Shown: in pieces, positions 12,228 to 23,780 of the stretch | How positions within the stretch are numbered: position 1 is the stretch's first letter | How the letters are laid out: every line of letters begins with the position of its first letter | Assembly: GCA_020080175.1 (NCBI GenBank) | Contig: JAGHQL010000008.1 | Span: 1 to 64,000 of the forward strand | DNA length: 64,000 nucleotides | Direction of reading: 5' to 3' | Source: Glutinoglossum americanum | Taxonomy: Eukaryota > Ascomycota > Geoglossomycetes > Geoglossales > Geoglossaceae | Made by a program: the position numbers and the translations under genes | The notes under the pieces: model-generated | What the model saw: only the letters and a program-made list of their open reading frames with translations | Told to the model about the DNA's origin: nothing | Databases searched by the model: none

Positions 12228-12275
12228 GGCGAAAAGGGAGCCAGCGGAGCATCCTCAGCTGGCTCCCTTTTCGCC
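12228..12275. repeat. Perfect 18-base inverted repeat with 12-base loop
   Basis: Arm 12228-12245 (GGCGAAAAGGGAGCCAGC) is the exact reverse complement of 12258-12275. It lies 178 bases upstream of the P450-B start and may be in its 5' leader, where such a hairpin could affect translation or act as a dyad operator. Confidence 0.9.
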
Positions 12276-12452
12276 GACGGACTGTCTGCTGCCCCCGGCC
12301 ACCCCACCGGTGCTCCGAGGCCTGGGGGTCTGATGCCGGTGGAGGCGCGGAAATAGTCGGTCGGTAGATAGAGTAGGTTCTGGTGGTGCTACGATGCCGC
12401 TCCCCGACTTTGCTCTCGCGGCCTTGCGCTCTCGAGAGGCAGCTGCACCGCC

Positions 12453-14427
12453 ATGTCGCACGTCCCGCTCAATGCGTTTGCACTTGTGTCTGTCGCCGGT
12501 GCTCTGCTTGCCCACCAGCTCGCGCGGCTCGGCTCCCTACCGTCGTGTATCTGGCTCGTCGCTCTGTTGTTCGTGGGGCAGCTTTTCTTTTTCGCGGTAT
12601 GGCGGCTTGTGCTGTTCCCCCGCTATTTCAGTCCCCTGCGACACCTACCGCAGCCCAGCGTAAGCGTTCCGTTTGCTGCTTGCAAGTGAGATAGGGAGCT
12701 GGAGCGGTGTGCGTGTGATTTAGGGCAATGGTTTTCTTATGGGCCAGTGGAAGCGTCTTTTCAACGAGCCTCCAGGCGTGCCTATGACGGACTGGATGCA
12801 GACCATACCAAACGATGGGATTATACGATATCTGGATATTTTCAACTCCGAGGCTATCCTGCCAACGAGTGAGGCGGCTTTGGCTGAGGTCTTGACGATG
12901 AAGAGCGAGGAGTTCGTCAAGCCTCGGGCGATCGCGAAAGCGGTAAAGAGCTTTTTTGGCGCTGGACTTACTTTTCTAGAGGGGAGAGAGCATAAGGTAC
13001 GCTATGCTTCTCAGGCATGTAGATACTTCTACTAGGACGGCTACCCCTGAGAGATTCTATAAATATTTAGTGCTCCCTTCCACTTGGGTCTTTCCCACCA
13101 AAGGGCCATCTGCCAAACCCACAACCGAATTTGGTGAGGAATGCTAACTATGTTTTGGACTGCAGATTCAGCGAAAAGCCCTTATGCCCGCCTTCTCGTT
13201 CCGGCGCATTAAAGACCTCTATCCGTCTTTCTGGTCAAAGTCTTGCGAATTCGTAGATATCATCACGGCTGAGGTTCTTGCTGATCCCGAAACGGTAAAT
13301 GTTGCTGGCAAAAGTGGAGCTCTATCCTCCCCCGTAGTGGACATTTCGAGCTGGCTCAGCCGCGCTACTCTAGATATTCTAGGCGTTGTCGGTCTGGGCC
13401 ACAGCTTCGGGGCCATGTCGAACGCGAAATCGAGCTTGCTCATGGCATACAGCAAAATATTCATGCCATCCGCACAAACACAGATATTGATAGCGCTGAA
13501 CCTATTTTTCCCTCGCTGGGTTGTGCGGAACATCCCCTTCAAGCGTAACAGAGAGCTCTACGATGCTGCGGCAGTCATTAGGGAAACTTGCCGGGCTATA
13601 ATCAAAGAGAAGCGGGCAGTAATGGAAGAAACAAAGAGTACAGATGTGGATATTCTCTCTGCCATTCAAAGTAGCGGTGCCGACGACGACGGTCTTGTTG
13701 AACAGCTGGTGAGCATCCTTGCCGCGGGGTGAGTAACTTGTACCCTCGTCTCCCGTCGCAGCATTACCGTCGTCACGCTCTGCTCATTATCATTCCTGGC
13801 GCCTCCCCTAGTCACGAGACCCCCGCTACGGCAGTATTCTGGGCAGTGTGTCTCCTCGCGCAGCACCCGGAAATGCAATCCCGCCTGCGCGCAGACATCC
13901 GCACACACCTCCCCTCTCCCAAAATCTCCCAGGACGCGGGAGCTCCCACCCCCCCCACCCAAATCGACCGCATCCCCTATCTCCAGGCCGTCTGCAACGA
14001 AACCCTCCGTTTCTGCCCGCCGTTTCCCCTTGGCTGGCGCGAGGTCGCCGGCCACCGCACAACGCTCCTGAGCCAGCCGCTCCCCAAGGGCACCCGCGTC
14101 ATGGTCGTCCCCTGGGCCGTGAATAGGGACCCCGCGCGCTGGGGCCCCGACGCCGGCGTTTTCAACCCGGACCGTTGGATGGGCCCGGGGAGAGCGGGCT
14201 CGGGGGGCGCTTCGAGCAACTTTGCGTTTATGACTTTCTTCCATGGGCCGAGGGGCTGCGTCGGGGAGAATTTCGCCAGGGCCGAGATGGCATGTTTGCT
14301 GGCGGTGCTCGTCGGGAGGTTCGAGATGGAACTCGAGCACCCCGAGAGGGAATTGGCCGCTAAGAGAGGGCTGACGTCAAGGCCAATGGGTGTGGGGGTT
14401 AGGATGCGGCTTGTGGATGGGTGGTAA
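12453..14427 (+). CDS. Cytochrome P450 (P450-B), triterpenoid cluster
   Basis: Exons 12453-12659, 12724-12996, 13166-13728 and 13812-14427 give 552 residues with all phases consistent. The N terminus has two hydrophobic stretches (ALVSVAGALLA and IWLVALLFVGQLFFFAVW), then the proline hinge RHLPQP. The I helix is canonical (AAGHETPATAVFW), the K helix has ETLR, and the haem loop is FFHGPRGCVG. The third intron sits exactly inside the I-helix glycine codon. It should be an ER monooxygenase acting on the cyclised triterpene, by inference from position. It is divergent from the acyltransferase and convergent with P450-C, whose stop is 310 bases away. The last exon is noticeably richer in GC than the first three. 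Confidence 0.93.
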
Positions 14428-14737
14428 GGTGGTCTCGCGGCCGCCAAAAATCGCGGGGAGGCACTGGACCTAACTCTTTCTCGATGCTAAAAATTTTTTG
14501 GTTAAATTTTTGCGTTGCATGAGCTTCACCTCGAACCCAGAGAAAAATAAAAATAAAAAAGTTTTTTTTTTCTATGAGTGTTGAAGCGGACCGTAAGCTC
14601 TGGGGGTTTCGCTCTGAATGGATCACAGGATTCTCGTAGCGATGGGGAGGTTGATACGCAGAAAAAAACTAAAGGTTCATTGTTTGGTGCAGTAATCTAG
14701 ATCTCGTCTAATTGCAAAAAGAAAAAAAAAAGCCCAA
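14428..14737. other. Short 3'-3' intergenic, AT-rich
   Basis: This gap lies between convergent P450-B and P450-C. It contains A/T runs typical of shared 3' ends; no gene. Confidence 0.7.
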
Positions 14738-16743
14738 TCAAAAAAACCGTTCCTCTCCTCTCTTGGCAATGCGAAACCCAATCCTCCTCGCGTTGTCTCT
14801 CGAGATCAAGCCCAGCCCGCTCTCCTCAATGCCCATCGGCATCCTCTCCCTCGCTCTCGCTGCCGCCTTCTCCCACACGCTCCTTCTCCCCGCTCCGCCG
14901 GCGGGCATGCGGTCCACCTCCACGTCGGTCGCAAAGTCGGAGACGCTCAGCTCGACGCTGTGGGTCAGGAAGACGGCGGCGAGGACGGCGACTATCTCGA
15001 TCTGCGCGAAGCGCCGGCCGACGCAGGAGCGGGGTCCGTCGCTGAAGGGCGCGAAGGCGCCGCGCGGGGGCCGGTAGAGCTTAGGTGCCGCGGCGTTGCC
15101 GTTCTCGCTCGCCGCGCCTTCCTTGGTGGTGAACCACCGTTCGGGCCTGAAGCGGTCGAGGTCATCCTCCACTTCTTTCTCTGTAGGCCAGCAATTGGGA
15201 TTTCTGTGCAAAGCCGGCAGGGCGATGCTGACCTGGCACCCCTCCGGAACAACCATCCGTTTTCCATCAATCGTCAGTTCGGGTGATCCGTTTCCAAGAT
15301 GCGCAATCTTGGGAACGTACATGAACGGGGGCATCAGTCTGAGCGACTCGTTCATGACCGCCCCTGTCATCCCTGTTAACAGCGCCGGAAGGTCATGGTC
15401 GTAGCTCCATTCTTCGGGCGGTCGCTGGGAGAGGAGGGTGTCGAGTGAGGATTGTAGGTTTTGTTGCGCGAGAGGGTTGAGCGCGAGGAAGAGGAGGGAA
15501 TAATACATGGCTGATGCAGTAGCCTCATGGCCGGCAAAGAGGAAAATAAATATGTCGGCCATAAGTTCGGACTGGGTGAGAGTGTCTGTCGGAGGTGTTG
15601 AGGCAAGTTTATCATAGTTAGGGCTGCTGGGCTTTCTGTGCATGCTCCGGATAAAGGAACCCAATACATCCATCTGCTCTCCATCGTCCCCTTTTGCCAT
15701 CATCTCCGTTTTTTCTTCCACTAACTCCCTTACATATCTCTCGAACTCCCCAAAAGCACCTGCAGCCCTTCGATGTGACTCAACCGGCGAACGCGCTATT
15801 CATACGCCTCAGTAACCTACCACTGACGAGAGCGTACCCAACTTACCTAGCAGCCAGTGTGGAATTGTTGTCACGAGAAATAGCCTTGCCGAAACGGCCT
15901 CAAATGCGTACTTGAAACTTATTCGATGCGGGATCTTCGAAGGGCCTATCTCGGTTTCAGCTCTATACATCTTGTGTTAGCTCATCCGCAATCGTTCTGG
16001 ACAACGCCTCCCAAATCCCACGAGAATGCAACCCACCGCTTCATTCCAAACCCTGCCCTCCACATTACGCCAAAACTCAACCCCATCATATCGCTCTCCA
16101 GATTCTGCATCTTCCCGTCGCTCCCCAGCCATTTACCCAACTCGTCCCTTCCCCCCTTCAGCGCTTCCTTCCACACCTTTCGGTTCACCTCGTCCCCGAG
16201 CCCCCTTGTCGTGAGCCTCCTGTGCCGCAGCCAGTCATCCCCTTCGGTCGTTACAATGTTGCTGTCAAAGAGTTCAATGACCTTATACATCTGCGTGTCT
16301 TTCGGGAAAGCGATGCGCTGGCTTGTAACCTGGCTTACGGCTTGCGGGTGGGCAACCCAGAGAGTGAGGGAGAAGGGGGAGATCGCGAGGATGACATCGG
16401 ATTTGAGCGTGCGGAAGGGGCGGTGGTGTTCCCTAACCGGCCATCCTGGCGCAAGCAGACTTCACATTCCCCAATGTCTTGTCAGTGAATGCTCATGAGT
16501 ACAGAAGACGAGGCGAGGCGTGGTATACTCTATCCATGGATCGGTCCAGCGTCGCGGAATCTTCCTCAGCAGCGGCAGGAATAACCCATGGCCCAGATAC
16601 CAAATGGCCTGGTAGCTGCTGATGGGAACAATAATGTACGGGATACCGCTCGATCGCGCCTTCTGCAGGTTCCTGAGAAACTGGATGACTAGCTTAATCA
16701 CACCAACGCCCCAAAGGGCGAGGATGAGCCAGACAGATTTCAT
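14738..16743 (-). CDS. Cytochrome P450 (P450-C), triterpenoid cluster
   Basis: Minus strand, exons 16743-16529, 16459-16037, 15962-15847 and 15759-14738; 591 residues. The start at 16743 gives an immediate membrane anchor (MKSVWLILALWGVGVI); an upstream in-frame start near 16869 would add an unlikely Ser/Pro-rich leader. The C-helix region is ETVTEG-like (IVTTEGDDWLRHRRL). The I helix is FLFAGHEATASAM, the K helix has NESLR and the haem loop is FSDGPRSCVG. The first intron uses an AAG acceptor and is the least certain junction; introns 2 and 3 have CTAAC or strong GTAAGT signals. It is divergent from the cyclase across about 0.9 kb, which suggests a shared promoter. Its oxidative role in the pathway is inferred from context. 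Confidence 0.88.
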
Positions 16744-17636
16744 GGCCGGTGATCGTACGATGCCAGCGTTTGCGGGGGGGGGTACTGCGGTCGTATTGCT
16801 CGAGGCGTGGCTTTGGTCGCTTTGAGGTGAGATGGCACCGCGAGGTCCATCGACTTCGTGCGAAAACACAGCCCCGCTGGGTCTTGCCCTTCCACCGATG
16901 AGCTCCCATCTCCCGTATGCACCCCCGGCGGTTCAGGATCCTTTTTCAAACGGTGACCCTCCTTGTCATCGAAAGGTGGCTCTCCTAGCCACTGAAAGCC
17001 GACCTTTCCTGGTCATCAGAGGCGACTCGGAACGCAGTCCCCTCTTGGAGCCTCCCTTGCTATCTCTGCTGTTTTCATCTTATCTTTGCCGGGTCGTCGG
17101 AGCCCAGGGTCGGGGCCTCAGGGCCAAGCTCTTTGTGCAATCGAACCCCCCACGCGATGCCCCTGTCGAGTGGACGGCAGCTCGGTCAGGCTGGGATCAC
17201 ATTTCAAACTCTCTTTGATTTCTGCTAAGCTATACCTAGTATCTTCGATATTCTAGGATCAAAGCACCAGATGGCTGGAGAGCCCGCATATCAGGTTTTT
17301 GGCGGTCATACGGAGATGAAGACACCTCCGTTAGGCTGGCGACGGTAGCGTTGCGATCCTCCATGCTGACGGGGCAATTGATCTTGGTAGTATATCGAGG
17401 CGGTCCTCCTGAAGCCTCGCCCCAGGCGCCTTCGCTTCTCGTTGTTCCAACCTTGGCTTAAGGGAATTAATATACTGCCTGCGTTCTCGAAATTTATCTT
17501 TCTAACATATCTCTACTCCTGTCCACGTTGGTAGTGGAATTTATTCATAGCAAAAGGCAAGTCTGTTCGCTGCTTTGATCCTTCAGGAAACAGCTATGTA
17601 TTGACTATTACGGCAAGGCGCTCAAAACTCCTGCCA
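16744..17636. other. Divergent promoter, P450-C and cyclase
   Basis: No gene seen. A small imperfect inverted repeat pairs 16971-16981 with 16997-17008 (GAAAGGTGGCT against AGCCGACCTTTC). TATA-like and CT-rich stretches occur near 17480-17530, before the cyclase start. Confidence 0.5.
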
Positions 17637-20214
17637 ATGATCAACCATCCGACAACAGGTGTTCCGGCCACAGACCGGGCTCGGTGGAGGCTGGATGTCA
17701 ATGAAGGGACCCATCGTTGGCACTATGTTAGCAAGGAAATGTCGGAGCAGCGCCCCTTATCTGACGCGGAGAAACACTTCCTTGGCTTCGAAACGGTATG
17801 GCCAACAGTTCGTGACTGAAAATCTAGCAGTCAATTGTTCTTTGACCTTCCGGCTAATGTCTCCTGATCCTATCGCCTCACCAGGGTTCACCTGAGCTTC
17901 CTACTCCTCCATCTTACCTCGATGCCGCCCGCAACGGCTTCTCGTTCTACCAGCGCCTCCAACTGCAAGATGGCCACTGGGGTTGCGATTTTAGCGGACC
18001 TAGCTTCCTGCTGCCAGGTATGATACTGGCAATGTATATCACGGAGAGTGAGATCCCTCCCGAATGGAGCACGGAGATGATGAGGTACATCTCGCGGCAT
18101 GTAAATAAGGACGGAGGGTGGGGTATGCATGTCGAGGGAAAGTCGACGCTCTTTGCGACGGCGCTGTATTACGTGAGCCTGAGGATTCTAGGAATGCAGG
18201 CTGAGCATCCGCTAGCGCTAAAGGCGAGGAAACTCATTCTATCGCTTGGTAAAGGAACATTTCTCATGGCTGTGGTGTGGACGTGCTTTCGCTGATACAT
18301 CTTGCTTACCCAGGTGGTGCTTGTGGTGTCCCTCAGTGGGGCAAGTTCTGGCTTGCTGCACTGAACTTGTACAGCTGGGAAGGTGTGAACCCCGTTCTTC
18401 CGGAGCTCTGGTAAGCCAAAGACCGTCTTTCCCAAGATGACAAGGCAGGGTGGCCAACTTCACTAGGCTTCTGCCAGATTGGATACCCCTCCATCCGTGG
18501 AGATGGTGGGTTCAATGCCGCGTTGTCTACCTTCCTGTGTCCTACCTCTACTCCAACAGATCGGCAATGCCACTCAATCCGCTCCTCATGAGTCTTCGCG
18601 AAGAAATCTACCTCCAGCCCTACAATTCCATCGACTTCCGCGCCCACACCAACACAGTTGCCGCGTCCGATCTAACGCAGCCGCACACTCAGGTCCTGAG
18701 ACTCTTCACCGAGGCGATGAATTGGTGGGAATCGTATTTGCGGCCAGCTTGGATTCAGAGACGCGCAAATGACCTGGTTCGATCCCTTATTCTTAGGGAG
18801 GACGAAAACACTTCTTATGGCTGTGTGGCTGCAGTCAGCAAGGCCTTTCACATGGTTGCTGTGTATTTCTCTGATGGTCCCAAAAGCCCGCGCGTCGCAC
18901 GCCACCGTGAGAAAATCGCCGATTTCTTCTGGGTAGGTACCGACGGACTCGCATGTTGCGGAAGCAATGGTGTGCAGGTCTGGGACACAGCATTCAGCAT
19001 CCAAGCCGCTGCTGGAGCGGGGGTCGCGCAAGAGCCTGCATTCAAAGGCGCAATGGAACGAGCGTTGGAGTTTCTGGATGTCTCACAGCTAAGGGGAAAC
19101 CTGCAGGACCCATACCGGCAGCCAAGGGCTGGCGGTTGGCCGTTTAGCACCAGGGACAACGGATATATTGTCTCCGACTGCGCAGCAGAGGCTATGTCGT
19201 CGGTAATTTTGCTTCAGGAGGAGTGGTATGGCCCCTGCCCTGCTGAAACTGTCCCTTCGTGCGACTTGCGTGATGGCTGATTGGGAGAGTGAGAACAGCG
19301 GCTTCATGAAGGTCATATCCGAAGACCGCCTCTGTGACTGCGTTGACAGCCTGCTCCTAATGCAGAACGCCGATGGCGGGTTCGCCAGCTATGAAATTAG
19401 CCGAGGGCCTAGTGTCCTCGAGCTCCTCAACCCCGCCGAGGTCTTTGACCGTGTCATGATCGAATACTCCTATCCCGAATGTACCGCTGCGGTTCTTAAG
19501 TCCCTCTGCCGCTTCCGCCATCATTTCCCTTGGTACCGCGCTGCGGACATCCAAGCCGCCATTTCCCGTGCGCGAGATTTCATATTGCTCTCGCAGCTGC
19601 CCGATGGCAGCTGGTACGGGTCGTGGGCAGTGTGCTTTACATATGCTACCTGGTTTGCGGTCGAGGCCATGGCGACGGTGGGGGAGACGTGGGGGACGAG
19701 CAGGAACGTGCGGAGCGCATGCATTTGGTTGCTGGAGAGGCAGATGGTGGATGGCGGGTGGGGGGAGCACCACACGAGCTGCGAGAGAAAGGAATACGTG
19801 CCGCATGAAAAGAGCCAGGTTGTCAATACGGCCTGGTCTGTCATGGCGCTGATGCACGCGAAGTATCCGGATAGAGGGCCCATCGAGCGGGGGCTTCAGG
19901 TGAGCTAACCCTCCCCCCCCCCAACCCCGACCGGGACAAAATTCAACCACTTACCCCCTCTACCCCCAGCTCATACTCTCCCGCCAACAGCGCAACGGCG
20001 AATGGCTCCAGGAAGGTATCGAGGGTGTATTCAACCGCACGTGGTGACTATTCCCGGATCGATCCCCCAACCCGCCGGTTCCGGCTCAGACTGACTCCCT
20101 GGCAGCATGATCGGGTACCCGAACTACAAATTTTATTTTACCTCGTGGGCGCTTGGCATGTACGAGACTACGTATTTGCCGATGATGATGAAAGAAGCAG
20201 CGCCGGAAGGCTGA
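17637..20214 (+). CDS. Oxidosqualene cyclase (triterpene synthase)
   Basis: Seven exons: 17637-17795, 17885-18248, 18314-18410, 18467-19225, 19299-19899, 19970-20043 and 20106-20214; 720 residues, the usual family length. Family landmarks run in order: [15 protein letters not shown] near the N terminus; the QW-type [56 protein letters not shown]; the catalytic-acid motif [40 protein letters not shown]; and EGVFNRTC at the end. The catalytic Asp and the Cys after it are kept, so this is an oxidosqualene cyclase and not a squalene-hopene cyclase, which has DxDD. It differs from yeast Erg7 at several product-determining sites: Gln for His234, DCAAE for DCTAE, and FTSW for the FPIK that follows the last conserved Tyr. 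It would act at the ER membrane or on lipid droplets and supply the scaffold for the surrounding P450s. No lanosterol synthase is needed here, so a dedicated secondary role is likely. Confidence 0.94.
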
Positions 20215-21168
20215 ATGGCTTCTGGAGGGGGGCATGCTGCGTGTGTTGTGGTGATTCCTTGGAGGCGGAGAGAAGCAAGAGAGGAGGGAGAAGCTGTCGC
20301 TTAACCCTAGCTAATAACAGCTACAGGGAAGAGCATCGCCGCGGGGGGGGGGGGGCTTTTGCTTGAGCGGAGTGACTGTTACGGTTTTTGTTTAGATTAT
20401 AGAGCGTTTTCAAATTCAATTTTGTATTGGGAGACGGTAGCTTTGCGGGAATCCCAAAGGGGCCCCAAAGACTTTGGATAGGGGGAAACTAAAGAATCGG
20501 CCTAAGTAGCGGAGATGCCATAGCTCTAGATAGAAATATTTTTCATGTTGCTATTACATTCGCGATGCCGGCCATCATCCAACCTGACAGGGCCACAGGG
20601 GCAATAGCGGCGCGCCGGGGAGAGCGTGTCGTGTGTGGCGCGGCTTATGAAGTCATGACGCTAGATCGGATGCAAGATTAGAGTTTTACTGCATAGTAGA
20701 TTGCGGGGGCGTTCTCTCGCGTGGATCCCCCGTCGCGCATCACCTACCATCTTAACCTGACACACGCCACTGCCAGTAGCCCCTATCCCTGGAAGATAGG
20801 TCCCGACGCAAGGGTTAACCCGATGCCATCCCTTCTTCACGAACTGCAGCGTGCGGATTCTGAGTGGGAACGTTGTTGATGTTGCTTCGCCCGGACGCCA
20901 TCATCCTGCGGCGGCCCTTCCCACCGACCCGTTCTCTCACTCTCCCCACCCCTACGCCCGGGCGGAAATGGAGGACCCGGACAACGCTGCAGCTCCCATG
21001 GGCACTCTTGGAGCAAACTAGTGGCGAAGTTTTGCGATGTGGGGGTGTGATTTTCGCAGCACACATCAACCGGCGTGACTATCGTCATATCTCCGCTGCG
21101 CGCGCGAGTCCTCTTCTCGTTGTTCTCGTTGAACGCTTTCAGTTGGCCAAGTAAGCAGAGCGCGAAAG
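20215..21168. other. Intergenic between cyclase and P450-D
   Basis: No gene is supported. A G run lies near 20343-20355. Apparent open frames at 20815-21154 on both strands overlap each other and have no domain. Confidence 0.6.
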
Positions 21169-23067
21169 ATGGGACTTGTTTGGCGCATTTTGGGCTTGTG
21201 CACCACGACTGGTGGCGCCGCGGCCGCGGGCGTGCTGCTCGTCTTCCTCTGCACTTTCGTCCTCACGACGTGGCGTTTCCACCGCAGTTGCGCGAGGTAC
21301 GACACCGGACAGCATTTCGGGGAGGAGCCGCCAACGCTGCCGTACTGGGTGCCGTGGCTGGGGAGCGCAGGGCATTATCTGGTGAACGCCCACAGATTCT
21401 TTAGGGCCGTAAGGTGGGTGATGGGGGGTTTTTTTTCTTGTGGTGGTCTTCGTGTCTGTTGAACGGACTGCTCTTTAACCTGCCACATCGCCAGGACTGC
21501 GTCGCCGCATGGCCGCCCCCTGCGCGTCCGCCTAGGCCCAATCCACACGTATGTGATTACGGGGTCACGCAACGTGCAGACGTTTTTCCGTAGTGCGCGG
21601 GAGTTGGATTTTGAGTTCTTCATCATCAGCGTCTCTGTCAAGGTGTGGCGCATGCCTTCCCGAGACGCGAAGAAGCTCGAGGAGGATTCATCGGGGCCAG
21701 CAGCTCAGTCGCTAGGAGGCGTGGGTGAGGGCGGGCGGATATTCATGAAGCTGAGGGATATCTACCACTCGAACTTCCTCCACACCAGGCGCGTCTCGCA
21801 GCTGCTCGACCGCTGGATAGCATCGTATGTGGCAGCTCTAGATCATCCTCATGGGATGCCGTTGCCGCAGTCCTGGGGCCACCACGAGTGGACGACGCTG
21901 CCCATCTACAAGTTTGTGCGGGTTCAGATGCTCATCGCGACAACCATGTCGCTCGCGGGCCCGCAGTTCCTCGAAGAATGTCCAACGTTTGGCAGGGACA
22001 TCTGGGACTTTGACGAAATGTTCGTCACGCTGCTGTCCGGCACGCCGCGGTTTCTCTGCCGACAGGGCTGGGATGCTCGCGACCGCATCCTCGCCGCGAC
22101 GAAACGCTGGCTCAGGCGTGCGTGGGCAGAATATGACTGGCAGGATGAAAAGCGCCAGTCGCTGGATTGGGAGTCGAGCTTCGGGCACCGCCTGATGCGG
22201 GAGAGAGAGCAGGCACTGAAGAGCTATGGGATCAGCCTGGAAGGACGTGCGTCGTTGCAAGCTGGGCTGATCTGGGGGTGAGTGTTTTTTTTTTTTTTTT
22301 TTTTTTTTTTGCGCCTCTCCAAGCAAGCGGATTACGGTCTGTTTGGCAGCATTCCAGTTGACCGTTAGGGGTGAGCTAGCGCGAGCACCAACGCCATCCC
22401 AGCGGCGTGCTGGATGCTCATCCACACGTTGAGCGACACCGATCTCTACCGCCGCGTGCGCGAAGAGATCACAACGGCCGACATCATCGGGGAGTCGGAC
22501 GTCGCGCCACGCATAGACATGGACAGACTCGCATCTCTCCCGCTGCTGCAGTCTGTGTACCTCGAGTGCCTGCGCCTCTACATGTCCGTCCCGATCCCAC
22601 GCCGCCTACGCAACGACATGGAAGTCGACGGCTACAACCTCTCCGCGGGAAACTACATCCTGATCCCGTCTCACCTCGCGCACACCGACGAGCACGTCTG
22701 GTCCGTGCCGCCCGGCCACCACCACCACTCCGCGACTACCTTCTACCCGGACCGCTTCCTGCACCGTACCATGGACGAGACCACCCGTCCCGCCCCGGGC
22801 CACTTCTTCCCCTACGGCGGCGGCCTCAACCTCTGCCCCGGCCGCCTCATCGGCAAACAAGAGACCCTCGCCGCCGTCGCCCTCCTGCTCGCCACCTTCG
22901 ACTTTGAGTTCGTCGCCTACCTCGACAAAAAAGGCCGCACGACGCCCCGCGGGCCCGACCGCTTCGACTTTGATACGTGCGAGTCCCGCGGAATGATCAC
23001 CCCGGTGCTTGACGTGCTGGTACGCGCGCGGAGAAGGAGGAGGAGGCTCGTTGGGAAGACCGAATGA
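21169..23067 (+). CDS. Cytochrome P450 (P450-D), CYP7/CYP8-like
   Basis: Exons 21169-21413, 21495-22277 and 22380-23067; 571 residues. The N-terminal anchor is AGVLLVFLCTFVLTTW, followed by the PPTLPYWVPWLG hinge. The I helix (IWGASTNAIPAACW) lacks the usual acidic-Thr pair and has the N-x-x-P signature of CYP7 and CYP8 enzymes. The K helix has ECLR. The haem loop is FFPYGGGLNLCPGR, with Asn two residues before Cys where most P450s have Arg. Intron 2 contains a run of more than 20 T. It is a tandem paralogue of the next gene, with identical intron positions and phases. Enzymes with this kind of active site include sterol hydroxylases and isomerases, so the reaction cannot be named. Confidence 0.92.
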
Positions 23068-23780
23068 CCTGCGCGATATGGTCGAACTACCCGGGGAGTG
23101 GGAATAAACTTGTAGATTAGATGATAAGATAGAGTAGTTTTTTGCAAGGGGATTGCAGCTCCCCCTGGGAGCCGGCAGGGAAAAAAAAGAAAAGAAAAAA
23201 GTTCGTGGCGGTGGGATCGGAAAATTGGGGAGCGGTGTGGGGCGGAAGCGCAGTTTCCGTTTGTGGAGGGCAGAAGTAGAACAAATGGGAGTATCAGTTA
23301 TATTGGCGATTTCTGCGAGCAGCGCGGGGGCTGGGTACCCCAAAGCAGAGGATAAAAAAGGAACAATGCAAATAGTACCTCGCCTAGGCACGACATTGCT
23401 ATATATTGCTACAGGCAAGCCCTGCACAGGCGCGTGCCCCACGCAGCCGCACGGACGGGCGGGTGCAAGGCCAGTGGTGGTGGAGCTGGCTCTCGGCATA
23501 TAAGTCGGCAACATTTGGGGGGGCAGAGAGGCCGGAGCTTCGGTTCCAGTCAATGTGTGTACCTAGCACTGAGCATTATCAGGCGCTGGCATGACATGTG
23601 AAGTGGGAAACCTACGGAACTTGGGTTCCGGTCAATGCGCGCCTAGCTCTGAGCATTCATTATGGGGCGCCGGCATGACATGTGAAGTGGGAGGAAGCCT
23701 AGGGGTTTTCACGCAAGCCGCCTCCACCGTTCGAAGCTACATCCAGTTGCGATCCGCTTGACTTTCTGTGCAAGGCGAAC
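23068..23780. other. Promoter region of P450-E
   Basis: There is no gene. The distal half is a transcribed-looking 3' region of P450-D. The proximal half holds the 80-base tandem duplication at 23542-23700. Confidence 0.65.
23542..23700. repeat. Tandem duplication of about 80 bases before P450-E
   Basis: Copy 1 runs from about 23542 to 23617 and copy 2 from about 23624 to 23700. Both contain GGTTCC-GTCAATG, CCTAGC-CTGAGCATT and the exact block GGCATGACATGTGAAGTGGG. They end 80 bases before the ATG, so the duplicated block is probably promoter sequence. Confidence 0.85.

Larger units (their letters stand above)
11161..12452. other. Divergent promoter between acyltransferase and P450-B
   Basis: No gene seen. 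The 1.3 kb separates two divergently transcribed cluster genes and holds two strong foldable elements, at 12036-12091 and 12228-12275. A TTCGAGTCCCC string near 11640 resembles a tRNA T-arm, but no tRNA fold surrounds it. Confidence 0.6.

Noticed and set aside
13666-14340. Long minus-strand open frame (224 codons) antisense to P450-B
   Set aside because: It is a GC-rich shadow of the coding strand, with no domain and low-complexity Arg/Gly/Pro composition. The plus strand has the haem loop and correct splicing.
14738-16869. Upstream start for P450-C at 16869
   Set aside because: It would place a Ser/Pro/Asn-rich segment before the membrane anchor. The ATG at 16743 begins directly with the anchor, as is usual.
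17637-20214. Squalene-hopene cyclase as the identity of the cyclase
   Set aside because: The DxDD acid motif of hopene cyclases is absent. The single Asp-Cys motif and the WW-x-x-C-R block belong to oxidosqualene cyclases.
22606-23553. 315-codon minus-strand frame over the end of P450-D
   Set aside because: Its composition is Val/Glu/Gly-rich, as expected for the antisense of a GC-rich third position; no domain, and P450-D on the other strand is certain.
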